62,659 nt of DNA from Lacticaseibacillus songhuajiangensis (GTDB lineage: Bacteria > Bacillota > Bacilli > Lactobacillales > Lactobacillaceae): the NCBI RefSeq assembly GCF_003946025.1, contig NZ_RHNR01000008.1, positions 1 through 62,659 on the forward strand. Reading direction: 5' to 3'. A model generated the notes under the pieces. It made no database searches. It was not told where the DNA came from and saw nothing but the letters and a program-made list of their open reading frames with translations. Within the stretch, counting starts at the first letter, position 1. Each line of letters starts with the position of its first letter. The translations under genes were made by a program, and so were the position numbers. Positions 24,806-33,815 of the stretch are shown here, piece after piece.

Positions 24806-25326
24806 TGACTCTCACAGTAAAACAGCAGAAGTTTGTCAGTGCTTATGTTGAGTCTGGAAATGCGACAAAGGCCGCACTGGACGCGGGGTACAGCAAGCGG
24901 ACTGCACGGACAGTCGGCTCTCAAAACTTGGCAAAACTTGACATTAAATCGGCGATTGCCGACCGCATGAAGCAGATAGAGGATGCCAAGATTGCAAAGG
25001 CTGATGAGGTGCTGCGGTACTTGACCACGGTACTTCGTGGCGAGGCGACAGAGAGCGTCAACGTCGGCACATCAGACGGTGTGGTTACCATTGATGACAA
25101 TCCACCCACGATTAAGGATCGCATGGCAGCTGGCAAAGAACTGCTAAAACGGTACCCAGACAGCGACGAACTACTTGAGGCTCAGGTACGCAGGGCTAAA
25201 GCAGAAGCTGATATTGCAGAGGCTCGTGCTGCTGATGCTACCGATGACGACCAGGACGGAGGCGTGACCATTGTCGATGACATCCCAGACACAGATGACA
25301 CAGACACCACGCCAGCCGAAGACTGA
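24805..25326 (+). CDS. terS: Terminase small subunit
   Basis: 173 residues of the Terminase_2 type (TVKQQKFVSAYVESGNATKAALDAGYSKRTAR, here abbreviated, is the classic DNA-binding start). The C-terminus is very acidic. It selects the packaging site and activates TerL. GGGAGG lies upstream. With an SPP1-like portal and MuF protein downstream, headful packaging from a pac site is likely. Confidence 0.93.
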   Translation: MTLTVKQQKFVSAYVESGNATKAALDAGYSKRTARTVGSQNLAKLDIKSAIADRMKQIEDAKIAKADEVLRYLTTVLRGEATESVNVGTSDGVVTIDDNPPTIKDRMAAGKELLKRYPDSDELLEAQVRRAKAEADIAEARAADATDDDQDGGVTIVDDIPDTDDTDTTPAED

Positions 25327-26626
25327 GCTTAAACTCTCCGCGATGGTGCAGCCACATTTTTACACGTTCTGGCGCACCAAGCGGCCGTACAGCATCTTAC
25401 TAGGCGGTCGTGGCTCTTTTAAGTCATCGACCACAGCACTCAAGCTTGTAAGTAAGGTTAAGCGCATGGCACAGGCTGGCCACAAGGCCAACGTCATTGT
25501 AGTACGTGAGAATGCCAACAACTTGCGCGACTCCGTGTACAACCAGATTATTTGGGCTATCACGCAACTGCACATGACAGCCGAGTTTGACTACCGTGTC
25601 AGCCCGATGACGATTACGCACAAGCGTACCGGCTCGACCTTTTACTTCTACGGTGCCGATAAGCCTGAAAAGCTCAAGTCCAATACAGTTGGTAACATCA
25701 TCGCGGTGTGGTACGAAGAGGCGGCCAACTTTAAGGGGCCAGAAGTCTTTGACCAGAGCAACCCGACGTTTATCCGGCAGAAGTCACCTTACGTAGATCA
25801 CGTGGAAGTTATCTGGACGTACAACCCGCCCAAGAACCCGTATGACTGGATTAATGAGTGGGTTGACTCCGTGCGAGGTGACTCCGACTATTTGGTGGAC
25901 AAGAGCACGTACCTAGATGATGCGCTTGGCTTTACGACTAAGCAGCAGCTTGACCTCATCGCCAAGTACAAGGATAACGATTACGATTACTACTCGTGGC
26001 TGTATCTGGGCAAAGAGATTGGGCTGGGAACGACCATTTATAATATGGATCTCTTCCACCCAATCAAGGAGTTGCCGAGTGATGACCCGCTGTCGTGCTT
26101 ATTTACCAGCATTGACGTGGGACATATGCAGTCGGCTACGGCCTGCAGCGTATACGGACTCACGGCTAAGGGCAAAGTCATTCTGCTGGATACGTACTAC
26201 TACAGTCCAGCAGGGCAGTCAGTCAAAAAGGCACCCAGCGAGCTATCACCCGAAGTGCACGCGTTTATTGATGGCGTGCTCAAGCAGTATCCACGGGTCA
26301 AGCTGGTCAACATGACGATTGACTCGGCCGAAGGCGCGCTGCGTAACCAGTACTATCACGATTACGGCATTCGCTGGCACCCCGTCTCCAAGAAAGACGA
26401 GGCCACCATGATTGACTTTGTACAATCCTTGCTAGCACAGGGACGCTTTTACTATCTGGACACGCCGAACAATGCCGTCTTTATCGACGAGCACCGGCGC
26501 TACCAGTGGGACGAGAAGACTATGGAGTCGGACAACCCCAAGGTTGTCAAAAAGGATGACCACACGGTCGATGGCTTTAAGTACATGGTCATGGACAATG
26601 CTGACCGACTAAGACTAAAGGGGTGA
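25271..26626 (+). CDS. terL: Terminase large subunit
   Basis: 451 residues with the ATPase Walker A GGRGSFKSS, Walker B around IIAVWYEEA, and a C-terminal RNase H-like nuclease (SIDVGHMQSATACSVYG ... IDSAEGALRNQ). It drives DNA into the procapsid and cuts it. The TTG at 25271 has GGAGG 8 bases upstream and gives the family N-terminus (QPKTELKLSAMVQPHF). It overlaps terS by 56 bases. Confidence 0.95.
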   Translation: MSMTSQTQMTQTPRQPKTELKLSAMVQPHFYTFWRTKRPYSILLGGRGSFKSSTTALKLVSKVKRMAQAGHKANVIVVRENANNLRDSVYNQIIWAITQLHMTAEFDYRVSPMTITHKRTGSTFYFYGADKPEKLKSNTVGNIIAVWYEEAANFKGPEVFDQSNPTFIRQKSPYVDHVEVIWTYNPPKNPYDWINEWVDSVRGDSDYLVDKSTYLDDALGFTTKQQLDLIAKYKDNDYDYYSWLYLGKEIGLGTTIYNMDLFHPIKELPSDDPLSCLFTSIDVGHMQSATACSVYGLTAKGKVILLDTYYYSPAGQSVKKAPSELSPEVHAFIDGVLKQYPRVKLVNMTIDSAEGALRNQYYHDYGIRWHPVSKKDEATMIDFVQSLLAQGRFYYLDTPNNAVFIDEHRRYQWDEKTMESDNPKVVKKDDHTVDGFKYMVMDNADRLRLKG

Positions 26627-26630
26627 GCAC

Positions 26631-28253
26631 GTGGGACTTGTAAGCTTTGTCAAAAATCTATTGCGCAAAGGAGGTGCAAAGCTAGGTATGGTAGACCAAC
26701 TTGGGTCCATTTTGGACCACCCAAAGATTGATATGGACGCTGGTGAGTATGACCGTATTGCAGCCGACCGACGTTACTTTGAGGGCGACTTTAAGCTGAT
26801 TCACTACCTCAACACGGAGCACCAGCTAAAAAAGCGGCCATATGTGAGTCTCAACATGCTGCAGGTTATCTGTCGACGCATGGCAAGTCTCCTGTACAAC
26901 GAGCAGGCCAAAATCACCGTGGACACTTCCAATTCGAGTGGTGACAGCGATGACGCTAAAGCCGATATCAAAGACGCCGCTAACGACTTCGTGCAGAAGG
27001 TACTCGGCGACAATGACTTCAATAAAAATTTTGAGTACTACTTGGAGAGCTGTCTGGCACTTGGGGGCTTGGCCATTCGGCCGTATGTAGATCCCGTGAC
27101 CAAGAGTATCAAGCTGGCATGGGCACAGGCACCAACTTTCTACCCGCTTAAGGCTAACACCAACAACATTAGCAGCGCCGCCATTGCCACACACAGTGAG
27201 CGCACGGAAAACGGCTCGCAGGCGTACTACACACTGCTTGAGTTTCACGAATGGCAGGCTGACCAGTACACGATTACTAATGAGTTGTACCGCTCAGATA
27301 GCAAGGCCAGTGTGGGGCTGCGGGTTCCACTAGGCGACATCTACCCAGACTTAGCAGAGACGGCCAACCTAGACACCAGCGTCTTCACACGGCCGCTCTT
27401 CGTGTACCTCAAACCGGCAGGATTCAACAACCGCAACTTGTCCAGTCCCCTTGGCGTGGGTATCGCTGATAACGCGCGCAACACACTACGGCAAATCAAC
27501 GACACCTATGACCAGTTCAACTGGGAGGTTAAGATGGGCCAGCGGCGGGTGTTAGTGCCTGAGTCCACAACGCAGACATTCCAAACCACGACCAAGGACG
27601 GCAAAGAGCAGCTCGAACAGGTCTTTGACCCTGACCAAAACGTCTTCCTTAAGGCCAATCTTGGCATGGACAACGACACGATTACCGACCTGACGTCTGA
27701 CATCCGTGCGACTGATTACATTGCCAGTCTCAATCACTTTTTAAAGACGCTGGAGATGCAGGTTGGTTTGTCCGTCGGTACCTTTAGCTTTGACGGTGCA
27801 GGCGGGCTCAAGACTGCTACAGAGGTCGTCAGTGAGGACTCACAGACGTACCAGACTCGTAACTCGCACCTGACCATGGTCGAGCGCGCTATCCAAGAGC
27901 TGTGTGTCAGCATCTGCCAACTTGCATCTGGGACTGTCATCGACGGTCAGCGGCTATACAGTGGCCCACTGCCGACGGTTGACCAGGTGTCGGTGGACTT
28001 TGACGATGGTGTCTTTACCGACAAAAAGGCCACAGCCGATTACTGGATCGCGCTTAAGGCTGCGGGCATTGTGCCTGACTATGTGGCCACCGCTCGCATC
28101 CTTGGTATCAGCGAGGAGCGTGCTAAAGAGATGCTTGCCGAGATTGCCGATAAAACAGCCGCTGAGGTAGACCCGCACGAGGCTGGCATGTTTGGTGACA
28201 CCGACAGTCCAAACGGCACAGACGGGCAGCAGGATGGCGGAGGCGATGACTAA
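26631..28253 (+). CDS. SPP1 gp6-like portal protein
   Basis: 540 residues, a portal of the SPP1 family: LNTEHQLKKRPYVSLNMLQ at the N-terminus, a long central helix region, and SVGTFSFDGAGGLKTATEVVSEDS near residue 385. Twelve copies form the DNA gate at the capsid vertex. GTG start after GGGGTGAG. The C-terminus is acidic and low in complexity. It overlaps the MuF gene by one base. Confidence 0.93.
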   Translation: MGLVSFVKNLLRKGGAKLGMVDQLGSILDHPKIDMDAGEYDRIAADRRYFEGDFKLIHYLNTEHQLKKRPYVSLNMLQVICRRMASLLYNEQAKITVDTSNSSGDSDDAKADIKDAANDFVQKVLGDNDFNKNFEYYLESCLALGGLAIRPYVDPVTKSIKLAWAQAPTFYPLKANTNNISSAAIATHSERTENGSQAYYTLLEFHEWQADQYTITNELYRSDSKASVGLRVPLGDIYPDLAETANLDTSVFTRPLFVYLKPAGFNNRNLSSPLGVGIADNARNTLRQINDTYDQFNWEVKMGQRRVLVPESTTQTFQTTTKDGKEQLEQVFDPDQNVFLKANLGMDNDTITDLTSDIRATDYIASLNHFLKTLEMQVGLSVGTFSFDGAGGLKTATEVVSEDSQTYQTRNSHLTMVERAIQELCVSICQLASGTVIDGQRLYSGPLPTVDQVSVDFDDGVFTDKKATADYWIALKAAGIVPDYVATARILGISEERAKEMLAEIADKTAAEVDPHEAGMFGDTDSPNGTDGQQDGGGDD

Positions 28254-29785
28254 TGGCCAAGCCGACCCAGCGCCAACTCGATTTAGTCCAAAGTGACGCC
28301 ATAGATCTATACGAGCACCTGGAGCAGAAGATGTTCCGGCTATTTGCCAAGTATCTGACCCGCAACGGGGTGCCCAAGGATGACGCCAGCACCACGGACG
28401 TGCTCAAGTGGCAGATTAGCCGCCTGAGTGAGCTGCACATGCTCAATAGGGAAGCGGTGACCGAGGTCAGTAAGACCACAGGCATCGCGGAGCGCAAGCT
28501 GAGGCACCTTTTTAATGACCTCGGGTACAAATATGCCCAAGGCGAGTACAAGCGCGTTAGCGACGCCACAGGTAGCGGTGTCGAGCCTGCTAATATTGAC
28601 CAACTTATGGGCGGTTACCTCAAACAGACTTTTCTGGAGCTCGACAACACCGTCAATCAGACGCTGCTGACAACCAATTACGGTGAAAACGCCGTGACCA
28701 ACACGTATCAGCAAATTGTCAAAGAGTCGGTTGCTGATGCAATCACTGGTGTGCGCACCCCGCAGCAAGCCATTTGGGACACAGTGCTCAAGTGGCAGCA
28801 AAAGGGGCTGGACACTGGCCTGATTGACAAGGGTGGCCACCATTGGGGCATCGCTTCTTATGCGCGGTTAGTCGTGGGCACTACTACAAACCGTGCATTT
28901 CAGGCGGTGCGTGACAAAGCGGCTGAGGACAACGGCATCGACATCTTTTTGATGTCCTCGCATGCCGCGTCTCGTGAGGCCTGTGCCACGATACAAGGCA
29001 ACCTGGTCACAACACGACCAGAAGACTTTGAGACTGACACCCACGAGCACGTATACGCTCTGGACAACTGGGGCTACGGCGAGCCCGGGGGCACATTCGG
29101 TATTAACTGCCGCCATACCAAGTGGGCATATGTGCCGGGGGTCAATACGAATGGCCTGACGCAGTATGATCCACAAGAAGCGGTGGCCAACGGTGAGACG
29201 CAGGCTCGACAGCGTGCACTTGAGCGCCAAATCCGCAAGTATAAGCAAAATGCGGAGCTAGCCAGTGATATGGGCGACGAGCAGGGAAAGAAGCATTATC
29301 AACTCCTTGTTCGCCGCAATCAGGCTGCAGTCCGAAAGCTTGTCAAAGATAATGACTTTTTACGTCGAGATTATTCACGTGAGAAGGCTGAACCGGGGTA
29401 TAATAAGAGTACAGATAGCAATCGGCTCTCAGCCAGTGCTCGTCATGTCCGTGCACAAATTGCAAGTGGCGCATGGGGCAAGTTAATAAACCCCGAGAAA
29501 CAGGCACCACATATGGAGTCGACACATTTGCCCGGCAAAAGTTATCTTTTTGATTCCGAGAATCCTCAGCAACTATTGGACGAGTATTCTGGGACGGGGC
29601 AGTTAAACGTTCAGAAAGATGGCAAGCTCGGCAATGTGGAAACAGTTCAAACCAATCACGTGCTTGGCATTGATGCTGAGTCAGGTGAAGAAGTGCAGTG
29701 GATGAAAATTCATCACTCGAAAGCTCGTACTCACATTGTTCCAATCAAGATAAATCGTGGAGGTGATAGTAATGGATCTAAGTAA
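28253..29785 (+). CDS. MuF-like minor head protein with C-terminal Ntox50-type toxin domain
   Basis: 510 residues. Residues 1-180 are helical; residues about 190-310 are the MuF/minor capsid region (SHAASREACATIQG ... GINCRHTKW). The last 110 residues (about 395-505) match the pattern of the polymorphic toxin family Ntox50: PHMEST, LLDEYSGTGQLNV, GIDAESGEE and KIHHSKARTHIVPI. The DNA there is more AT-rich than the MuF part, as if the tip had been exchanged. MuF-fused toxins are known in temperate phages and are carried in the virion. Two small genes follow, one probably the immunity gene. Confidence 0.85.
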   Translation: MAKPTQRQLDLVQSDAIDLYEHLEQKMFRLFAKYLTRNGVPKDDASTTDVLKWQISRLSELHMLNREAVTEVSKTTGIAERKLRHLFNDLGYKYAQGEYKRVSDATGSGVEPANIDQLMGGYLKQTFLELDNTVNQTLLTTNYGENAVTNTYQQIVKESVADAITGVRTPQQAIWDTVLKWQQKGLDTGLIDKGGHHWGIASYARLVVGTTTNRAFQAVRDKAAEDNGIDIFLMSSHAASREACATIQGNLVTTRPEDFETDTHEHVYALDNWGYGEPGGTFGINCRHTKWAYVPGVNTNGLTQYDPQEAVANGETQARQRALERQIRKYKQNAELASDMGDEQGKKHYQLLVRRNQAAVRKLVKDNDFLRRDYSREKAEPGYNKSTDSNRLSASARHVRAQIASGAWGKLINPEKQAPHMESTHLPGKSYLFDSENPQQLLDEYSGTGQLNVQKDGKLGNVETVQTNHVLGIDAESGEEVQWMKIHHSKARTHIVPIKINRGGDSNGSK

Positions 29786-29975
29786 ATTTCTTGGACAGAA
29801 TGTTGTTGTAGCAACCACAGATGGCCAAAAGTTCGAGGGCGTCGCTGCGGTATACGAAAGCGCGGAAGACTCCGATGATGGAATTCCGAGTCTCGACATC
29901 TATCACACAAAGCAATTTCCTAACAATCCACTAACACTCACTGAGTCCGAAATTATCAGTATCGAGGTGAACTAA
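29772..29975 (+). CDS. Candidate immunity protein, LSm-like
   Basis: 67 residues from the ATG at 29772, 7 bases after GGAGGTG and overlapping the toxin end. It looks like a small beta-barrel (FLGQNVVVATTDGQKFEGVA ... SEIISIEV), the pattern of LSm-like immunity proteins placed after polymorphic toxins. It probably neutralises the toxin tip of the MuF protein in the lysogen. This is inferred from position and fold pattern. Confidence 0.65.
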   Translation: MDLSKFLGQNVVVATTDGQKFEGVAAVYESAEDSDDGIPSLDIYHTKQFPNNPLTLTESEIISIEVN

Positions 29976-29976
29976 C

Positions 29977-30309
29977 ATGGCGAAAGATGATTATTTCGTT
30001 GTTGCTTATCAATTACTGGGGTGGCTATATTCACGGCTGAAAAAAGGTGAAACCGCAGCGTCGGCTGCTGAACTAATGCAGTTCGGTGCTAATATCGTCC
30101 CAAGCTATTGGATGTTCATTCTTCGAACGCTGAGTGATGAAGGATACATTAGTGGAGTCGAATATACCGAATCCTTTTCAGGACCGGAGCTTAATACTAG
30201 CGGTGTAAGCATTACCGTGAAAGGTATTGAGTATCTATTTAGCAACACGATGATGGAACGTGTGAAGAAAACATTAAAAGATATTAAGGACATAGTTCCG
30301 TATATGTAG
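29977..30309 (+). CDS. YjcQ-family winged-helix protein
   Basis: 110 residues of the YjcQ type (WLYSRLKKGE, then YWMFILRTLSDEGYISGV and ITVKGIEYLFSNTMM). Such proteins occur in prophages and next to toxin-immunity loci. It shares the low-GC composition of the toxin tip and ends at a terminator, so the toxin tip and both small genes look like one exchangeable unit. Confidence 0.78.
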   Translation: MAKDDYFVVAYQLLGWLYSRLKKGETAASAAELMQFGANIVPSYWMFILRTLSDEGYISGVEYTESFSGPELNTSGVSITVKGIEYLFSNTMMERVKKTLKDIKDIVPYM

Positions 30310-30336
30310 CGTCTGCGATTTTGCGGGCGTTTTTTT
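30310..30336 (+). terminator. Terminator after the toxin-immunity unit
   Basis: CGTCTGC pairs with GCGGGCG (two G-U pairs), loop GATTTT, then seven Ts. It may be partial, since capsid genes follow without an obvious new promoter. TCGGCTCC (30348-30355) and GGAGCCGA (30402-30409) form a further stem before the scaffold gene. Confidence 0.65.
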
Positions 30337-30438
30337 GTACCCAAATCGGCTCCTGAGCACGAGCCTAATAAACTGCTCTTTTTTGTGCCCAAATCCATGC
30401 GGGAGCCGACCCGCTCACCAACGGCTTAGGAGATAGAC

Positions 30439-31041
30439 ATGAAGACTCAAGAACTCAAAGATGCAGGACTTACTGACGAGCAGATTACTAAGGTGATGGC
30501 ACTGAATGGCCAAGACATCAACCCACTCAAGGAGCAGCTTACAGCCGCAGAAGGCGACCGTGATGCTTACAAGAAGCAGGTGGAATCCACGACCAGTCAG
30601 CTGACCAAGCTCCAGAAGGACAACGAAGGCAACGACGATTTGAAACAGCAGATTGCTGAACTCAAGAAGTCAAGCGCCGCCGAACTCAAGCAGACACGCA
30701 TTGACGCGGCTACCGAGGTTGCTTTGACCAAGTCCGGAGCACGGAACGCAACGGCCGCACGTGCACTGCTCGACATGAGCAAGGTGGACGTCGGCGATGA
30801 CGGCAAGGTGACAGGCATTGATGACCAGCTGGAGGCACTCAAGACGAGTGATGACTCCAGCTTTTTGTTTGCCGAAGCTAAGCCAGCAGAACCAGCCAAG
30901 CCTGCTGAACCAGCACAGCCAAACACTCCACCAATCACCACCGCCGGTAACCCTGCACCTGCAGGTTCAAACCAAATTGACTTTGCTAGTGCCAGTTACG
31001 AAGAAGTAGCAGCGGCACTGGCAAGTGGTTCCGAAGAATAG
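30439..31041 (+). CDS. Phage scaffolding protein (GP20 type)
   Basis: 200 residues: acidic coiled coil (LKEQLTAAEGDRDAYKKQVE) followed by a Pro/Ala-rich part and a short C-terminal helix. It resembles Phage_GP20 scaffolds that guide capsid assembly. It is immediately upstream of the major capsid gene, the standard position. Confidence 0.88.
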   Translation: MKTQELKDAGLTDEQITKVMALNGQDINPLKEQLTAAEGDRDAYKKQVESTTSQLTKLQKDNEGNDDLKQQIAELKKSSAAELKQTRIDAATEVALTKSGARNATAARALLDMSKVDVGDDGKVTGIDDQLEALKTSDDSSFLFAEAKPAEPAKPAEPAQPNTPPITTAGNPAPAGSNQIDFASASYEEVAAALASGSEE

Positions 31042-31057
31042 AAAGGACTGATTTTTA

Positions 31058-31936
31058 ATGGCATTTCCAAACGCAAATACTACTGATGCTACGTCTCAAA
31101 TTGACCCAGAGGTCATGGCCACAATGATTGTGGCCCAGTTGCCTAAGGCCATTAAGTTTACCGGCATCGCCACAACTGACGACAAGCTTGTCGGTGTACC
31201 AGGTAGCACAATCACTGTCCCACACTGGGAATACATCGGCGATGCTGTAGATTTCGCAGAAGGTGAAAAGATTGACTACAGCAAGCTCAAGAACGGTACC
31301 ACCACCACGACAATCAAGCGTGCCGGTAAGGGTACCGAAGTTTCTGACATGGCTGTCCTGACTGGCTACGGTGAGCCGAAGACCGAAGCTGCACGCCAAC
31401 TTTCCATGTCCATCGCATCCAAGGTGGACAACGATTGCCTTGATGCACTGCTTAATGCGCGTCTTAGCATCAGCCACCCCGAACCTGATCTCGACCTTTT
31501 CGACGCGATTGAAGCTGCGTTTGAAGACGACACCGATGAAAAGAACTTTGAAGGTGCCAACTCTGACACCGGCGTCCTGATTATCAACAAGAAGGATTAC
31601 GCAAAGCTGCGAAAGGCTGCGGCTGACGACTGGACACGTAACAGCGAACTCGGTGACAAGATTCTGGTGAGCGGTGTTCTCGGCGAAATCTTTGGCTGGC
31701 AGATTATGACCAGCCGCAAGGTGCCGGTCGGTACGTACCTGGCCGTAAAGCAGGGTGCGCTATCCATCACCATGAAGCGTGGAGTGCAAGTCGAAACTGA
31801 GCGCGACATCGACTACAAGACCACCAAGGTCAACGTAGACGAGTACTACGGCGTATGGCTGCAAAACGACACGCGTGCACTAGTAGTCAACAAACCAGCA
31901 GCCGCAGGTGACGGAACAGAAGACCCAAAAGCCTAG
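31058..31936 (+). CDS. Major capsid protein, with a -1 frameshift signal at its end
   Basis: 292 residues with an HK97-fold sequence of the N4gp56-like type (TITVPHWEYIGDAVDF, KGTEVSDMAVLTGYG, LGEIFGWQIMTSRKVP). It builds the capsid shell. The gene ends GAC CCA AAA GCC TAG; C CCA AAA (31924-31930) is a canonical slippery heptamer and a perfect hairpin follows at 31935-31953. A -1 shift would add SLAPTVGAAKVGTAKLGGK and end at 31989. See the matching signal on the tail tube gene. Confidence 0.92.
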   Translation: MAFPNANTTDATSQIDPEVMATMIVAQLPKAIKFTGIATTDDKLVGVPGSTITVPHWEYIGDAVDFAEGEKIDYSKLKNGTTTTTIKRAGKGTEVSDMAVLTGYGEPKTEAARQLSMSIASKVDNDCLDALLNARLSISHPEPDLDLFDAIEAAFEDDTDEKNFEGANSDTGVLIINKKDYAKLRKAAADDWTRNSELGDKILVSGVLGEIFGWQIMTSRKVPVGTYLAVKQGALSITMKRGVQVETERDIDYKTTKVNVDEYYGVWLQNDTRALVVNKPAAAGDGTEDPKA

Positions 31937-31989
31937 CCCCGACTGTCGGGGCTGCTAAGGTCGGAACAGCAAAATTAGGAGGTAAGTAA
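31924..31989 (+). promoter_or_regulatory. Programmed -1 frameshift signal and extension, capsid gene
   Basis: Heptamer C CCA AAA at 31924-31930, spacer of 4-6 bases, stem AGCCCCGA / TCGGGGCT with loop CTG (31935-31953), and an open -1 frame of 19 codons ending TAA at 31989. The extension peptide is nearly the same as that after the tail tube gene. No T-run follows the hairpin, so it is not a terminator. Confidence 0.7.
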
Positions 31990-31991
31990 GT

Positions 31992-32276
31992 ATGGCTTAC
32001 ACACCAAACACATGGAAAGACGGTGACGTCATCACCGCCGACAAGCTCAATGCGCTCGAACAGGGCGTAGGTGCTGTCAAGGACGGCACTCCAGGCAAAG
32101 ACGGTGACGATGGTGCTCCAGGCGCTAAGGGCGACCCAGGTGCTGCGGGGAAGAATGCCCCAACCATCACTGCCATCGCACTCACGACTACGGACGGCAA
32201 GGTGACTGCTGGAACTGCCACACTCAGTGACAAGTCCACGGTGGCCATCACCGTCACAGAAGCCGCAGCGGGCTAA
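31992..32276 (+). CDS. Head fibre-like protein with collagen-like segment
   Basis: 94 residues. The N-terminus (TPNTWKDGDVITADKLNALE) is the head-attachment motif of phage head fibres. A short Gly-x-y collagen-like run (GTPGKDGDDGAPGAKGDPGA) follows and then a small beta domain. It starts 3 bases after the end of the capsid -1 frame, with GGAGGTAAG upstream. Probably a surface decoration. Confidence 0.8.
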   Translation: MAYTPNTWKDGDVITADKLNALEQGVGAVKDGTPGKDGDDGAPGAKGDPGAAGKNAPTITAIALTTTDGKVTAGTATLSDKSTVAITVTEAAAG

Positions 32277-32289
32277 GGAGGCGGTCTAA

Positions 32290-32703
32290 ATGGCATACGT
32301 CACTCAGGATGAGTACATCCAGGCAATGCACGTAGTAGACGCGCCTGATGGCTTTGACCGGCTGGAGGCGCGTGCCGAAGACTACCTCGATGACCTCACT
32401 CGCAATTACTACCGCTACCATGAGCTGGCAGATGACCGTTTTCCGTTGCGGGCAACACGCTTTAAGCGGGCGATAATGAGGCAAATTGAGTACATGGCCA
32501 CCAGCGGCATTACGTCGCAAGACCAGGCATCACGGCAAGAGGCCAGCGAGCAGCAGGTCATGGGACGGACAACCGTCACAAAAACTTACCAGACTGCAGG
32601 TGGCCTCGACACCACAGCTATGTCTGTCATCAGCGCCGACGCCATTGCCGCACTAAGCGGCACCGGACTGCTGTATAGGGGGATCCCGTATGCTCGATAT
32701 TAA
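32290..32703 (+). CDS. Head-tail connector (gp6/gp15-like adaptor)
   Basis: 137 residues, helical, with LEARAEDYLDDLTRNYYRYH typical of SPP1 gp15/HK97 gp6 adaptors that bind beneath the portal. It overlaps the next gene by 14 bases. Confidence 0.75.
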   Translation: MAYVTQDEYIQAMHVVDAPDGFDRLEARAEDYLDDLTRNYYRYHELADDRFPLRATRFKRAIMRQIEYMATSGITSQDQASRQEASEQQVMGRTTVTKTYQTAGGLDTTAMSVISADAIAALSGTGLLYRGIPYARY

Positions 32704-33034
32704 TCCGCAGTGGCTTGTCCACATGGCCAGCATCGCTAAAACAGTGGACTCGGAGGGCTGGGACGGTCAAAAGTACGCTGACCCAATCGAGCTGCCAAAG
32801 GTGCGGGTCGACAAGGGTGCTGTGTACTCCGGCTCCGGTAATAGCCGAGTCAAGACTGCAAATGCTGTGGTCTACGTATACCCCAAGTACTGTCCAGGGG
32901 TGCCGTACCTCGATGATGACTGGCTCAATGCTCAGGTCGTCTATGACGGTAAGCCGCACATCCTGACTAATATCATCGTCAACACGGCCACAGACTCGGA
33001 AGACGTCTTTAGCTACGAGCTGGAGGTGATGTAA
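32690..33034 (+). CDS. Minor capsid protein 1 (head completion)
   Basis: 114 residues, beta-rich, of the Minor_capsid_1 type (LPKVRVDKGAVYSGSGNSR). It is the first of three consecutive minor capsid genes common in lactobacillus phages, probably the stopper. It overlaps its neighbour by one base. Confidence 0.78.
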   Translation: MLDINPQWLVHMASIAKTVDSEGWDGQKYADPIELPKVRVDKGAVYSGSGNSRVKTANAVVYVYPKYCPGVPYLDDDWLNAQVVYDGKPHILTNIIVNTATDSEDVFSYELEVM

Positions 33035-33408
33035 TGGGCATCACAGTCGATATGAGCGATGCTGCTGGTGTCATGGACAAGCTGAGTGAGCAAACGTTCG
33101 GTAAAGGCATGACAGCAGCCGTGTCACAGGTGGCCTTTGAGCTCAATGACAATGGCACCGGGGTCGTACCAAAAGACCTCGGCAATTTGCGTGACCACTC
33201 CACACCCGGAGACACCGGCATTGAGTACAACGAGCCATACGCCCGCGCGCAGTTTAACGGCGGTTACACCAACGCTAATGGCACCAAGGTCGAATTCCAC
33301 CACTATACGGAGCCCGGCACGGGACCGCACTGGGATGAGGCCATTCAGAAAAACGACCAGAAGATGGCACGCATCAAAGAAGCCTACCTGAAAGGACTGG
33401 GAATATGA
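33034..33408 (+). CDS. Minor capsid protein 2 (head-tail joining)
   Basis: 124 residues of the Minor_capsid_2 type (YNEPYARAQFNGGYTNANG, then HHYTEPGTGPHWDEA). HK97 gp10-like joining protein by position. It overlaps the next gene by 4 bases. Confidence 0.8.
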   Translation: MGITVDMSDAAGVMDKLSEQTFGKGMTAAVSQVAFELNDNGTGVVPKDLGNLRDHSTPGDTGIEYNEPYARAQFNGGYTNANGTKVEFHHYTEPGTGPHWDEAIQKNDQKMARIKEAYLKGLGI

Positions 33409-33800
33409 ACGACGTTTTTAAGATGCTGGTCGACGGCATCAACGCACAACCCGACTTACCGCAAAAGGTGAAGCCGGGTTTTTTGCAAGCAGACGACGCT
33501 TTTGGTCTCTACCCGACTAAGAGTGGGCAGACCGTGGACGAAGACTTTGCGGGCAACCAGGAGAAACGACTTTATTTTGAGGCCGCTATCCGGACGAAGG
33601 AGCAAGGGCTGGGCAACATCCTTATGTGGCTAGTCTCAACCTACATCGACCAGCTGACTGACCTACCTTCTGACAGCTTCCGCTTTTTGAGGGCGGAGGC
33701 CACATCAGAACCAGCGATTAGCCAGGCCGATCTGCAAGGCTACGTGGTCTACAGCTTCGATTTTGCGGTCAATATCATGGTCAACAAGTACCAAAAATAG
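33405..33800 (+). CDS. Minor capsid protein 3 / tail terminator
   Basis: 131 residues of the Minor_capsid_3 type (SGQTVDEDFAGNQEKRLYFE). By its place just before the tail tube gene it should be the tail terminator that caps the tube. Confidence 0.78.
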   Translation: MNDVFKMLVDGINAQPDLPQKVKPGFLQADDAFGLYPTKSGQTVDEDFAGNQEKRLYFEAAIRTKEQGLGNILMWLVSTYIDQLTDLPSDSFRFLRAEATSEPAISQADLQGYVVYSFDFAVNIMVNKYQK

Positions 33801-33815
33801 AAAGGAATGATTTAA

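Noticed and set aside
31935..31953. Transcription terminator after the capsid gene
   Set aside because: The hairpin has no T-run and lies 4-6 bases after a slippery heptamer, so a frameshift stimulator explains it better.
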